A stretch of DNA of 64,000 bases from Croceibacterium xixiisoli (GTDB lineage: Bacteria; Pseudomonadota; Alphaproteobacteria; Sphingomonadales; Sphingomonadaceae), in contig NZ_WTYJ01000001.1 of the NCBI RefSeq assembly GCF_009827305.1, forward strand, positions 1,798,001 to 1,862,000, written 5' to 3'. Below, one piece after another: positions 1-8,695 of this stretch (position 1 is the stretch's first letter; each line of letters opens with the position of its first letter). The notes beneath the pieces were generated by a model, which did no database searches, was not told where the DNA came from, and saw only the letters and a list, made by a program, of their open reading frames with translations. The position numbers and the translations under genes were made by a program.

Positions 1-1
1 A

Positions 2-316
2 CTTGCGATCGTTCAGCCTGCCCAGGCCCAGGCCGTCGATTCGAACAGCGATCTGCGCTGCGCCGTCTGGGCGACGATTACCTCCAGCCTGTTGGAAGAT
101 CCCTCTGGCCGGGCGACGATGAGCTTCGCCATCGGCTGGTTCGCCGGTCATTATGAAGCGGCCACCGGCAAGTCACTCGAACAGGGAATGACCCCGGCCT
201 ACGTCAACAGCATCGGCGACATGCAGGTGTTGCATGCCGAATGCCTGCCGCGCGCCGATGAGCTGTGGGAACGGTTCACCGCTCTGGGCACGTCCTTGCA
301 GGCAGCTGGCGAGTAA
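2..316 (+). CDS. C-terminal part of a small secreted protein, unknown family (5' truncated by window)
   Basis: The frame is open from base 2 to a TAA stop at 314-316, so the true start lies before the window. The first visible residues (LAIVQPAQAQA) look like the end of a Sec signal peptide with an AQA-type cleavage site, leaving a mature protein of about 95 residues. Two cysteines are visible, in DLRCAV and HAECLP, and could form a periplasmic disulfide. I do not recognise the family. The gene converges on the ferredoxin reductase, with a long hairpin between them. Confidence 0.7.
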   Translation, partial: LAIVQPAQAQAVDSNSDLRCAVWATITSSLLEDPSGRATMSFAIGWFAGHYEAATGKSLEQGMTPAYVNSIGDMQVLHAECLPRADELWERFTALGTSLQAAGE

Positions 317-332
317 CATCTTTCGCATCATG

Positions 333-380
333 ATCGGCATATTGGCCAGGCCGGGTTTGCCGGCTGGCCAATATGCCGAT
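333..380. terminator. Long perfect hairpin between converging genes
   Basis: ATCGGCATATTGGCCAG (333-349) is perfectly complementary to CTGGCCAATATGCCGAT (364-380). A further CCGG/CCGG inner stem encloses a short GTTTG loop, with one bulged G at 350. There is no clear T-tract on either side, so this may be a bidirectional stem terminator or a 3'-end protecting structure. Confidence 0.6.
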
Positions 381-390
381 TACATCGGGC

Positions 391-1704
391 TCAGTTGCGG
401 GCCTTGATCATGTCCATGACATCCACGAATTTTTCCCGCGGCGCGCCCGTGCGGGCGGCGTGTTCTTCCGCCTCCTCGATCTTTTTCCAGTCGCGGAAAG
501 TCACCACATCAAGCCCGCGCGCCTGCGCCAGCACATCGAAGCCTGCGCGACCCCGACGATCGGCAGCACCGATCACGCCCGCATCGATATCCTCGACCAG
601 GCGATCGATGATGGCATAGCCATCCGGGCGATTGGTGCCGATGGTTCCCGATGGTCCTCTCCGCGCCCAGCCGACGCAATAGATGCCCGGCGCCACCCGC
701 CCGTCGACATTGGCGAAATGTCCTGCCGCCTCGTCGAACGGAACGCCCGCAATGGGCACGCTGCGATAGCCGATACAGCTGATGAGCAGGTCCGCAGGAA
801 TTCGGAACACATCGCCGGTGCCAACCGCCAGATCGTCCACTGTCTGCGTGCGTTCCAGTTCGATTGCCTCAATGCCATCTTCGCCGATCAGGGCGGTGGA
901 AATCGCATTGAACACGAATTCCACCTTCACCGGCTTGCTCGCATCGCCATCGCCTGTTTCGGCGAAGGCGCGCAGATGCGCCAGCGACTTGCGGTGGGCT
1001 GGGTCCAGCGCATGATCCGTGTCCGCCGGCGGCAGATCGTCGGCATGGACCACGGGCGTGGCGCGCTGCAGATGGCCCAGTTCACCCAGTTCCTTGGGTG
1101 TCATCATGATCTGGTGCGGTCCACGCCGGCCGATGATCACAATGCGTTCCAGCTTTGACTGCCGCAGCCGATCCAGTGCATGGCTGACGATATCGCTGCC
1201 GGCGAATTCCTCCGGTGCCTTGGCCAATATGCGGGCAACATCCAGCGCCACATTGCCCATGCCGATGATCACGGCGGTCTTCCCTGACAGATCGGGCGCA
1301 AGCTCGGCGAACTGCGGGTGACCATTGTACCACCCGACGAAGGCGGCACTGCCGAACACATTGGCCAGTTCATGCCCGGGAATATCCAGCGGGCGATCGG
1401 ACGGCGCGCCAGTGGCGAGAATCACCGCATCATACAGATCCTGCAGCTCGGGAATCGAGACATCGCTGCCGATCGAGACATTGCCGACGAAGCGGACGTT
1501 GTCGGACAAGGCCACATCCTCGTAACGATGCGTTACATCCTTGATGGGCTGGTGATCTGGCGCGACACCGGACCGGATCAGGCCATAGGGGCTGGGCAGA
1601 CGATCGAAGATATCGATCTGGACATCGCTGCCGAACGCTTTTTGCGCGGCTTCTGCGGTGTAATAGCCTGCAGGCCCTGATCCGATGATTGCCACATGCC
1701 GCAT
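391..1704 (-). CDS. fprA: Ferredoxin-NADP reductase, adrenodoxin-reductase (FprA) type
   Basis: This 437-residue flavoprotein should move electrons between NADPH and a ferredoxin. The N-terminus carries the FAD-binding GSGPAG motif (about residues 8-13). A second dinucleotide site, GMGNVALDVARIL, appears in the middle as the NADP-binding segment, and the PYGLIRSGVAPDH stretch is typical of adrenodoxin-reductase-like enzymes. Length and domain order match the FprA family, not the shorter plant-type Fpr. The start has a purine-rich GAGAGGA upstream. The gene is apparently monocistronic and divergent from the c-di-GMP genes. The physiological ferredoxin partner is not in the window. Confidence 0.9.
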   Translation of the reverse strand: MRHVAIIGSGPAGYYTAEAAQKAFGSDVQIDIFDRLPSPYGLIRSGVAPDHQPIKDVTHRYEDVALSDNVRFVGNVSIGSDVSIPELQDLYDAVILATGAPSDRPLDIPGHELANVFGSAAFVGWYNGHPQFAELAPDLSGKTAVIIGMGNVALDVARILAKAPEEFAGSDIVSHALDRLRQSKLERIVIIGRRGPHQIMMTPKELGELGHLQRATPVVHADDLPPADTDHALDPAHRKSLAHLRAFAETGDGDASKPVKVEFVFNAISTALIGEDGIEAIELERTQTVDDLAVGTGDVFRIPADLLISCIGYRSVPIAGVPFDEAAGHFANVDGRVAPGIYCVGWARRGPSGTIGTNRPDGYAIIDRLVEDIDAGVIGAADRRGRAGFDVLAQARGLDVVTFRDWKKIEEAEEHAARTGAPREKFVDVMDMIKARN

Positions 1705-1843
1705 GTCTGAACATCCTCTCGCTGTTGGCTTTCGTTTTCAACGCAGTCTACGCCGTCTTCGTTCCCCCGCAAGGGGCACGCGAAACTTGTAAAATCGCAA
1801 ATACTTAACTGATTTTTCAAAAATCGCCGGGCATGGGGGGCGG

Positions 1844-4558
1844 ATGTCCCCGGTGAACAATTCCACTGAAACCGCACAGGAGGTCACGCCGCGCGCCACA
1901 GCGCCGGCTGGTGCCGATCCTGCCGGTCAGTCACCGGTTCCGCCGATCCCGCCTGCGCTCGATCGACGCAAGGATGTGCGGCGCAAATCCAGGCCTTTGC
2001 CGCGCACGCCGATCTTCAACCGGGTGGAGGAATCGCGTCGCTGGATCCCGCGCAGCTGGTCCTATGTCGTGCTTTGCATGATTGCCGTGGCCACCTTCCC
2101 GATTGCGATCACGGGGGTGGTGCCGCCGCTCGATGTGCTGATGGCACTGATGGTTTCGGTCGCCCTGGCATCATCGATTCGCTGGGTTCATGACCGTATT
2201 CTGGGTGGCAGCGAGAAGCTGCGCGCGGCCGGCGTAGCGCTGGTCGTTGTCGTGCCGATGTATCTGTTCGGCATGGGCATTACCCGCTGGGCGATTTCGG
2301 GCGGTATACCCTGGGATGCCGCTCTGGCTGCGCTGCTGACGGTGGGTTGTCTCGCTTCGGCCTATCTGCGGCGGCATCCGGGCGTGATCTTTGCCTCTCA
2401 ACTGGCCTTGTGGCTGTCGGCCGTGCTGACGACGGCATCGGTACCGGCGATGTTTGCCCTGGCCGTCGCTGCGATCCAGGCCATTCTCGTCAGCCGCGAA
2501 CAGCTGAGCGAACAGCGCATGCTGGAAGAGCAACTGCAGGCGCGTGAACGGATGCAGACGCGCGCGCGCGATATTCTGGCTGATTATGAGGAAACGCGGC
2601 AGGGGTGGTTCTGGGAAACCGATCGCCGGTCGCAACTGACCTATATCTCCGCGCCCGCCGCCAAGACGCTCGGCTCCACGCCGGACAAGCTGATCGGCAG
2701 TCCGCTGGCCGGCCTGTTCGACCTTGCGCATACCGGGCAGGAGGGGGAACGCACGCTGATGTTCCACCTGTCCGTGCGCTCCGCCTTTCAGGAACTGCCG
2801 GTCCGCGCGGCGGTCGATGGGGAAGAGCGCTGGTGGTCGGTCAGCGGCCGCCCGGTCTATGACGATTTCGACAATTTCGTCGGCTTCCGCGGCTCCGGCA
2901 CCGATCTGACGGAAAAGAAGCGCAGCCAGGAACATGCCTCGCGTCTGGCCCATTATGATTCGCTGACCGGGCTCGCCAATCGTTTCCAGATGTCTCAGAC
3001 GCTGGAAAAGATCCTGACCGCCCGGCAGGATCATCATCGTGCCTGTTCGGTGATGCTGCTCGATCTCGACCGCTTCAAGCAGGTCAATGATACGATGGGC
3101 CATCCAGCGGGTGACGCCTTGCTCAAGCAGGTGGCGCAGCGGCTCAAGCGCTCGGTTGGCAAGATGGGCCAGGTCGGTCGGCTTGGCGGCGATGAGTTCG
3201 AGGTCATATTGCCGGGCCGGGTGAAGCGCACCGCTTTGGTCGATCTGGCGCAGGACATCATCCATTCGCTCTCGCAACCCTATTCGATCGATGGCCAGCG
3301 GGTCATCATCGGCGCCTCGGTCGGCATCGCCATTTCGCCGGAAGACGGCAGCACCAGCGACGAATTGATCCGGAACGTCGATCTTGCGCTCTATGCGGCC
3401 AAGGATGGTGGTCGCGGGCGCTATCACTTCTATGCAGAGGATCTCCACGCCGAAGCGGAGGAGAAGGCGCAGCTGGAACAGGATCTGCGCGATGCGGTCG
3501 TGCATCGGCAGTTTGAACTCTATTACCAGCCCTTCGTGTCGATGCAGTCGGAAACGATCTGCGGCTTTGAGGCGTTGTTGCGTTGGTTTCACCCGGAAAA
3601 GGGCTGGATTCCGCCGTCCCGCTTCGTGGCCATTGCCGAAGAAAGCGGGCTGATCGACGAAATTGGCGAATGGGCGCTGCGCACGGCCTGCCAGGATCTG
3701 GCGCGCTGGCCCGAAGATGTGCGCGTGGCCGTCAACGTATCGGCCAGGCAGTTTGCCAATCCACAACTGCCCAGCGTGGTCTCCAGCGCGATCAGGCGGG
3801 CGGGCGTCGATCCCGGGCGGGTGGAACTGGAAATCACCGAAAGCGTGTTTCTGTCCGATGATGAGGGTACCGACGCCATGTTCGCCGCGCTCAAGCGGGT
3901 CGGTGTCCGGCTGGCACTCGATGATTTCGGCACCGGATATTCCTCGCTCGGCTATCTGAAGAAGGCGCCGTTCGACAAGATCAAGATCGATCAGAGCTTC
4001 GTGCGCGGCGCGACGGAGGCCGACAGCCGCAACGGCGCCATCATCGCTTCCATCACCAGCCTGGCCCACTCGCTGGGCATGGATACCACGGCGGAGGGGG
4101 TGGAAACCCTGGATGAACTCGACCTGGTCCGCATGCACGGTTGCAGCCATGTGCAGGGCTTCATCTATGAACGGCCCATCCGCGCGGAAGATGCCACCCA
4201 GCGTCTGCTGACCGGGCTGACGGCCGTGGCGCAGGGGCCGCGTTCGACGCGCGCACCGCGCCAGACCATGCTGCGCAAGGTCGTGCTCGATCACCAGGGC
4301 ACCTTCTACAATGGCACCATCCGCAATATCTCGCTGACCGGGGCCCAGATCGAAGGATTGTGGAACGTGCCGGTGGGCACGATCTTTCAGCTGCATGTCT
4401 CGGATGGGGTCGTCGTTACGGCCACTGCGCGTTGGAGCGAGGAAGACCGGCTGGGCGTCGAATTCGCCGCACCGCTCAAACATGATCAAAGCGGCCGCAT
4501 TTCTGCCGTTCAGGGCAGGGCGCCCCAGCCCGTCGCCGCATCGGGAGGGGCCCGATGA
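1844..4558 (+). CDS. Membrane-anchored PAS-GGDEF-EAL-PilZ c-di-GMP protein
   Basis: This 904-residue signalling protein has a basic, proline-rich cytoplasmic N-terminus, several hydrophobic segments (about residues 73-213), a PAS-like domain (about 250-355), GGDEF, EAL and a C-terminal PilZ domain. The diguanylate cyclase motif is intact (GGDEF, 448-452) but no RxxD inhibitory site precedes it. The phosphodiesterase residues look complete: EALLRW (576-581), VNVSARQF, EITES, DDFGTGYS, KIDQ and AEGVE. The PilZ NxSxxG motif is present (NISLTG, 828-833), but the first arginine of RxxxR appears replaced (RQTMLR). The ATG follows a G-rich ribosome site. It overlaps the next gene by ATGA, so the two are probably translationally coupled. 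Net cyclase or phosphodiesterase activity cannot be read from sequence. Confidence 0.9.
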   Translation: MSPVNNSTETAQEVTPRATAPAGADPAGQSPVPPIPPALDRRKDVRRKSRPLPRTPIFNRVEESRRWIPRSWSYVVLCMIAVATFPIAITGVVPPLDVLMALMVSVALASSIRWVHDRILGGSEKLRAAGVALVVVVPMYLFGMGITRWAISGGIPWDAALAALLTVGCLASAYLRRHPGVIFASQLALWLSAVLTTASVPAMFALAVAAIQAILVSREQLSEQRMLEEQLQARERMQTRARDILADYEETRQGWFWETDRRSQLTYISAPAAKTLGSTPDKLIGSPLAGLFDLAHTGQEGERTLMFHLSVRSAFQELPVRAAVDGEERWWSVSGRPVYDDFDNFVGFRGSGTDLTEKKRSQEHASRLAHYDSLTGLANRFQMSQTLEKILTARQDHHRACSVMLLDLDRFKQVNDTMGHPAGDALLKQVAQRLKRSVGKMGQVGRLGGDEFEVILPGRVKRTALVDLAQDIIHSLSQPYSIDGQRVIIGASVGIAISPEDGSTSDELIRNVDLALYAAKDGGRGRYHFYAEDLHAEAEEKAQLEQDLRDAVVHRQFELYYQPFVSMQSETICGFEALLRWFHPEKGWIPPSRFVAIAEESGLIDEIGEWALRTACQDLARWPEDVRVAVNVSARQFANPQLPSVVSSAIRRAGVDPGRVELEITESVFLSDDEGTDAMFAALKRVGVRLALDDFGTGYSSLGYLKKAPFDKIKIDQSFVRGATEADSRNGAIIASITSLAHSLGMDTTAEGVETLDELDLVRMHGCSHVQGFIYERPIRAEDATQRLLTGLTAVAQGPRSTRAPRQTMLRKVVLDHQGTFYNGTIRNISLTGAQIEGLWNVPVGTIFQLHVSDGVVVTATARWSEEDRLGVEFAAPLKHDQSGRISAVQGRAPQPVAASGGAR

Positions 4559-6750
4559 AGGGGCTGCTCAAGGGGCTGGGCGTGCGCAGCGCGGCAACGC
4601 CGGCGGCTGACGCGCCGACCGGGTCGGGCAATCCGGTCGATCGGCTCGCCATGCTGGATCTGATGGAAGAGGGCGATCTCGCCTGGTTCTGGGCCACCGA
4701 CGCGGCCGGCACGCTGGTTTATCTCTCCCCCAATGCGCAGCACAAGCTGCCGGCCGGCGCTTCTGTTGTCGGGCAGCCTTTCCTCGCCATGGTCGATGAT
4801 CTGCAGGATGCCATCCGCGACCACACGCCAAGGTCGTTGAATTTCCTGTTCAATGCCCACAGCCGCTTTTCCGATCGGCCGGTGGGGATCATGACCGCGC
4901 GGGGCAAGGCATTCTGGGCCCTGTCGGGCAGGCCGCTGACCGACGAAGACGGCAATTTTCAGGGCTATCGGGGCAGCGCCCGCGATATCACCGGCAGCTA
5001 TCAGGAACAGCATGATTCCTCGCGCATGGCGGTGGTCGACGCGCTGACGGGCCTGGCCAACCGCAATCGCATGAACTTGCGCCTGGCGTCGATGCTGGCC
5101 AGCTTCCGGGCGGCACGCCGCAGTTGCGCCCTGCTCACGCTCAATCTCGATCGGTTCAAACAGGTGAACGAGGCGAAGGGCATGCTGGGCGGCGATGATC
5201 TCTTGCGCCAGGCTGCCCAGCGGCTGCAGCGTATCGTGCCCGACAGCGCCGAAATCGGCCGTCTGGGGGCTGACGAATTCCAGATCCTGCTGCCCGATTG
5301 TGACGATCGCGGCACGTTGGGCGATCTGGCGCTGCGCATCATCCAGATGCTGTCGCAGCCTTATACGCTGAATGATGGGCGGGCCGTGGTCGGCGTATCG
5401 ATGGGCGTTTCCATCGCCCCCTATGACGGGGTGGAGGCGGAAGATCTGGTCAAGAGCGCGTCTCTCGCGCTCGATGCGGTCAAGAGCTCGGGCAGGGGCC
5501 AGTATCGCTTTTATTCCAATGATCTGAAGGATGCCGTACAGCAGGAACGCCAGATAGAGGACGATCTGCGCGAAGCGCTGGCCGGCAACCAGCTGGCCAT
5601 GCATTATCAACCGATCGTCGGGGCGAAAGACAACAAGGTCGTCTGCTTCGAAGCGCTGATGCGCTGGGATCACCCGGTGCGCGGCATGATCAGCCCGGCG
5701 AAGTTCATCCCCATCGCCGAAAAAAGCGATCTGATCGGGCCTTTGGGCGAATGGGCCCTGCGCCGTGCCTGTCAGGATGCAGCCAAATGGCCCGGCAGGA
5801 TTCGCGTCGCCGTCAATGTGTCTGCCGCCCAGTTCACATCCGAAGCCATGCCGGAAATGGTCAGCAGCGCGCTCGCCGACAGCGGTCTCGATCCGCATCT
5901 GCTGGAACTCGAGATGACCGAGAGCGTGTTCATGGGCAATCTCTCCGCTGTCGAGGATGTGATTGCGAAATTGCGGCAAATCGGCGTGCGGCTGGCGCTC
6001 GATGATTTCGGCACCGGCTATTCTTCGCTCGGCTCGCTGCGGCAGATCACCTTCGACAAGATCAAGATCGATCGCGGCTTCGTGCGCGGTTGCACCGAAC
6101 CCGGCTCCGTCAACGCCGCCATCATCAGCGCCGTCGTCAGGCTGGCCCAAGCGCTCGACATGGATACCACCGTCGAAGGGGTGGAGGCCATGGACGAACT
6201 CGAGGTCGTACGCGATCTGGGCGTCAAGACGGTGCAGGGCTTCATCTATTCGCGCGCGGTTTCGCAGGCCGATGTCCTTTCGAAACTGGCGGTCGGGGAT
6301 TTTGAATATCACCCGGTGGGGCCGGCGAAATATCGGGCGGAACGGCGCACGCTTTTCCGCAAGGTCGGCGTGGTGCATGAAAACCATCGCTATCAGGCGG
6401 TGCTGCGCAACCTGTCCCGCTCGGGCGCCCTCATCGAAGGTCTGCTGGACGTGCCGGTGGGGACCGATCTGGTGCTGGATCTGGGCGATGGCCAGCTGGT
6501 CGTGGCGACAGTCCGCCGATCGCATGGCGCCAGCCAGGGGCTTGAATTCGAAACCCATCTGATCAGCGACGGGGCGGATGGTCTGTGCACCCGCCATCGC
6601 GCCTCACCCTATCTGATAGCCGCCGCCGGTCTGCCTTTGCAGGCGCTGCCGGCAGGCTATCAGCATCGCCCGGAACAACGGCCCGGCTATGCCACCATCC
6701 CGCGTTTCATGCAGGTGGATATGCTTCCGGCATCGATCCGTGCCGCATAA
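4555..6750 (+). CDS. Soluble PAS-(degenerate GGDEF)-EAL-PilZ c-di-GMP phosphodiesterase
   Basis: This 731-residue paralogue of the preceding protein lacks membrane segments. A PAS-like region (about residues 35-150) precedes a GGDEF domain whose signature reads GADEF (238-242). The usual NDxxGH segment reads NEAKGM, so cyclase activity is doubtful and the domain may act as a regulatory or GTP-sensing module. The EAL domain keeps EALMRW (366-371), VNVSAAQF, EMTES, DDFGTGYS, KIDR and VEGVE, so phosphodiesterase activity is expected. The C-terminal PilZ domain has RTLFR and NLSRSG (619-624), both c-di-GMP-binding signatures. The start codon overlaps the upstream stop (ATGA). The pair most likely arose by tandem duplication. 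Confidence 0.9.
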   Translation: MKGLLKGLGVRSAATPAADAPTGSGNPVDRLAMLDLMEEGDLAWFWATDAAGTLVYLSPNAQHKLPAGASVVGQPFLAMVDDLQDAIRDHTPRSLNFLFNAHSRFSDRPVGIMTARGKAFWALSGRPLTDEDGNFQGYRGSARDITGSYQEQHDSSRMAVVDALTGLANRNRMNLRLASMLASFRAARRSCALLTLNLDRFKQVNEAKGMLGGDDLLRQAAQRLQRIVPDSAEIGRLGADEFQILLPDCDDRGTLGDLALRIIQMLSQPYTLNDGRAVVGVSMGVSIAPYDGVEAEDLVKSASLALDAVKSSGRGQYRFYSNDLKDAVQQERQIEDDLREALAGNQLAMHYQPIVGAKDNKVVCFEALMRWDHPVRGMISPAKFIPIAEKSDLIGPLGEWALRRACQDAAKWPGRIRVAVNVSAAQFTSEAMPEMVSSALADSGLDPHLLELEMTESVFMGNLSAVEDVIAKLRQIGVRLALDDFGTGYSSLGSLRQITFDKIKIDRGFVRGCTEPGSVNAAIISAVVRLAQALDMDTTVEGVEAMDELEVVRDLGVKTVQGFIYSRAVSQADVLSKLAVGDFEYHPVGPAKYRAERRTLFRKVGVVHENHRYQAVLRNLSRSGALIEGLLDVPVGTDLVLDLGDGQLVVATVRRSHGASQGLEFETHLISDGADGLCTRHRASPYLIAAAGLPLQALPAGYQHRPEQRPGYATIPRFMQVDMLPASIRAA

Positions 6751-6798
6751 CTATGGTCAGATGCTGACAGAGGCAGAAGCTGGCGCTAAGGGCGGCGG

Positions 6799-8616
6799 AT
6801 GACCGACCTGGCACGCATCCGCAATTTCAGCATTATCGCCCATATCGACCACGGCAAGTCCACGCTTGCAGACCGGCTGATTCAGTTCACCGGCGGCCTG
6901 ACCGACCGCGAAATGAGCGATCAGGTGCTCGACAATATGGATATCGAGCGGGAACGCGGGATCACCATCAAGGCACAGACCGTGCGCCTGTCCTACAAGG
7001 CGAAGGATGGCCAGACCTACGAACTCAATCTGATGGATACGCCGGGTCACGTCGACTTCGCCTATGAAGTCAGCCGCAGCCTGGCCGCCTGCGAGGGCGC
7101 TTTGCTGGTGGTCGATGCCGCGCAGGGCGTCGAAGCGCAAACGCTGGCCAATGTCTACCAGTCGATCGAGCATGATCATGAAATCGTGCCGGTCATCAAC
7201 AAGATCGATCTGCCCGCCGCCGAGCCGGAAAAGGTACGGGCAGAGATTGAGGACATCATCGGTATCGATGCCTCGGAAGCCGTGCTCGCCAGCGCCAAAT
7301 CCGGCATTGGCATCGAAGACATTCTCGAAGCGGTGGTGGCCAAGATTCCTCCGCCCAATGGCGACCGTGATGCACCGCTCAAGGCGATGCTGGTCGACAG
7401 CTGGTACGACCCTTATCTCGGCGTGGTCATTCTGGTCCGCGTGATCGATGGCGTGATCCGCAAGGGATTGAACGTCAAGTTCATGCAGGGCGGCACCGAC
7501 CATCTGGTTGACCGCGTTGGCTGCTTCACCCCGAAGCGGACAGACTTGCCTGAAATCGGCCCCGGCGAAATCGGCTTCATCACCGCACAGATCAAGGAAG
7601 TCGAACAGGCCCGCGTCGGTGATACGATCACCACGGTCAAGGGCGGCGCGACAGAGGCGCTGGTCGGCTACAAGGAAGTACAGCCGGTCGTGTTCTGCGG
7701 CATGTTCCCGGTCGATGCCGCCGATTTTGAAAAGCTGCGCGAAAGCATTGCCAAGCTGCGGCTCAACGACGCCTCCTTCTCGTTCGAAATGGAATCCAGC
7801 GCGGCGCTCGGCTTCGGTTTCCGCTGCGGCTTCCTCGGGCTGCTGCACCTGGAAATCATCCAGGAACGGCTCAGCCGCGAATATGATCTCGATCTGATCA
7901 CCACTGCACCGTCAGTGGTTTACCGCATCCAGCTGGGCAAATCGCGCAATGATGACGCTCGCGAAATCATGCTGCACAATCCGGCCGATTATCCCGATCC
8001 CAGCCGCATCGAACTGATTGAGGAACCCTGGATCAAGGCGGTCATCTACACGCCGGACGAATATCTCGGCTCGATCCTGAAACTGTGTCAGGATCGTCGC
8101 GGCATCCAGACCGATCTGACCTATGTCGGTGGCCGGGCGCAGGCGACCTATGAACTGCCGCTCAACGAAGTGGTGTTCGATTTCTACGATCGGTTGAAAT
8201 CGATCAGCCGCGGCTACGCCAGCTTCGATTACGAACAGATCGGCCTGCGCGAAGGCGATCTGGTGAAGATGAACATTCTGGTGAACAATGAACCGGTCGA
8301 CGCGCTCAGCATGATCGTTCACCGCAGCGTTGCAGAGGCGCGCGGCCGGCACATGTGCGAACGGCTCAAGGATCTGATCCCGCGCCATCTCTTCAAGATC
8401 CCGATCCAGGCTGCCATCGGTGGCAAGGTCGTTGCGCGCGAAACCATCGCCGCGCTGCGCAAGGACGTGACCGCGAAGTGCTATGGCGGCGACATCAGCC
8501 GCAAGAAGAAGCTGTTGGACAAGCAGAAGAAGGGCAAGGCCCGGATGCGCGAATACGGCAATGTGTCGATCCCGCAGGAAGCTTTCATCGCAGCCCTGCG
8601 CATGGGTGACGAATAG
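6799..8616 (+). CDS. lepA: Translation elongation factor 4 (LepA), ribosomal back-translocase GTPase
   Basis: This 605-residue translational GTPase begins with the G1 motif in [14 protein letters not shown], followed by DTPGHVDF (G3) and NKIDLP (G4). The LepA-specific C-terminal region ends in the basic stretch [17 protein letters not shown]. Length and order match LepA/EF4, which acts on the ribosome under ionic or translational stress. The gene is 48 bases after the c-di-GMP pair and ends in a UUCG-loop hairpin. Confidence 0.97.
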   Translation: MTDLARIRNFSIIAHIDHGKSTLADRLIQFTGGLTDREMSDQVLDNMDIERERGITIKAQTVRLSYKAKDGQTYELNLMDTPGHVDFAYEVSRSLAACEGALLVVDAAQGVEAQTLANVYQSIEHDHEIVPVINKIDLPAAEPEKVRAEIEDIIGIDASEAVLASAKSGIGIEDILEAVVAKIPPPNGDRDAPLKAMLVDSWYDPYLGVVILVRVIDGVIRKGLNVKFMQGGTDHLVDRVGCFTPKRTDLPEIGPGEIGFITAQIKEVEQARVGDTITTVKGGATEALVGYKEVQPVVFCGMFPVDAADFEKLRESIAKLRLNDASFSFEMESSAALGFGFRCGFLGLLHLEIIQERLSREYDLDLITTAPSVVYRIQLGKSRNDDAREIMLHNPADYPDPSRIELIEEPWIKAVIYTPDEYLGSILKLCQDRRGIQTDLTYVGGRAQATYELPLNEVVFDFYDRLKSISRGYASFDYEQIGLREGDLVKMNILVNNEPVDALSMIVHRSVAEARGRHMCERLKDLIPRHLFKIPIQAAIGGKVVARETIAALRKDVTAKCYGGDISRKKKLLDKQKKGKARMREYGNVSIPQEAFIAALRMGDE

Positions 8617-8617
8617 A

Positions 8618-8637
8618 GGCATGACTTCGGTCATGCC
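8618..8637 (+). terminator. UUCG-tetraloop hairpin after lepA
   Basis: GGCATGAC pairs perfectly with GTCATGCC around a TTCG loop closed by C-G, an unusually stable tetraloop. It begins two bases after the lepA stop. No strong T-tract follows, so termination may be partial. Confidence 0.6.
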
Positions 8638-8695
8638 GCTATTGACATTCAGTCGCAATTAACGAACGGCCTCGCTTACCAGAGGGAGGCCCCGA

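Noticed and set aside
2171-4489. 772-codon open frame on the minus strand across the first c-di-GMP gene
   Set aside because: It is the antisense of a protein with clear PAS, GGDEF, EAL and PilZ domains. Its composition (His, Arg, Gln-rich) is typical of a high-GC shadow.
4510-6597. 695-codon minus-strand open frame across the second c-di-GMP gene
   Set aside because: Same reason: antisense shadow with no recognisable domain.
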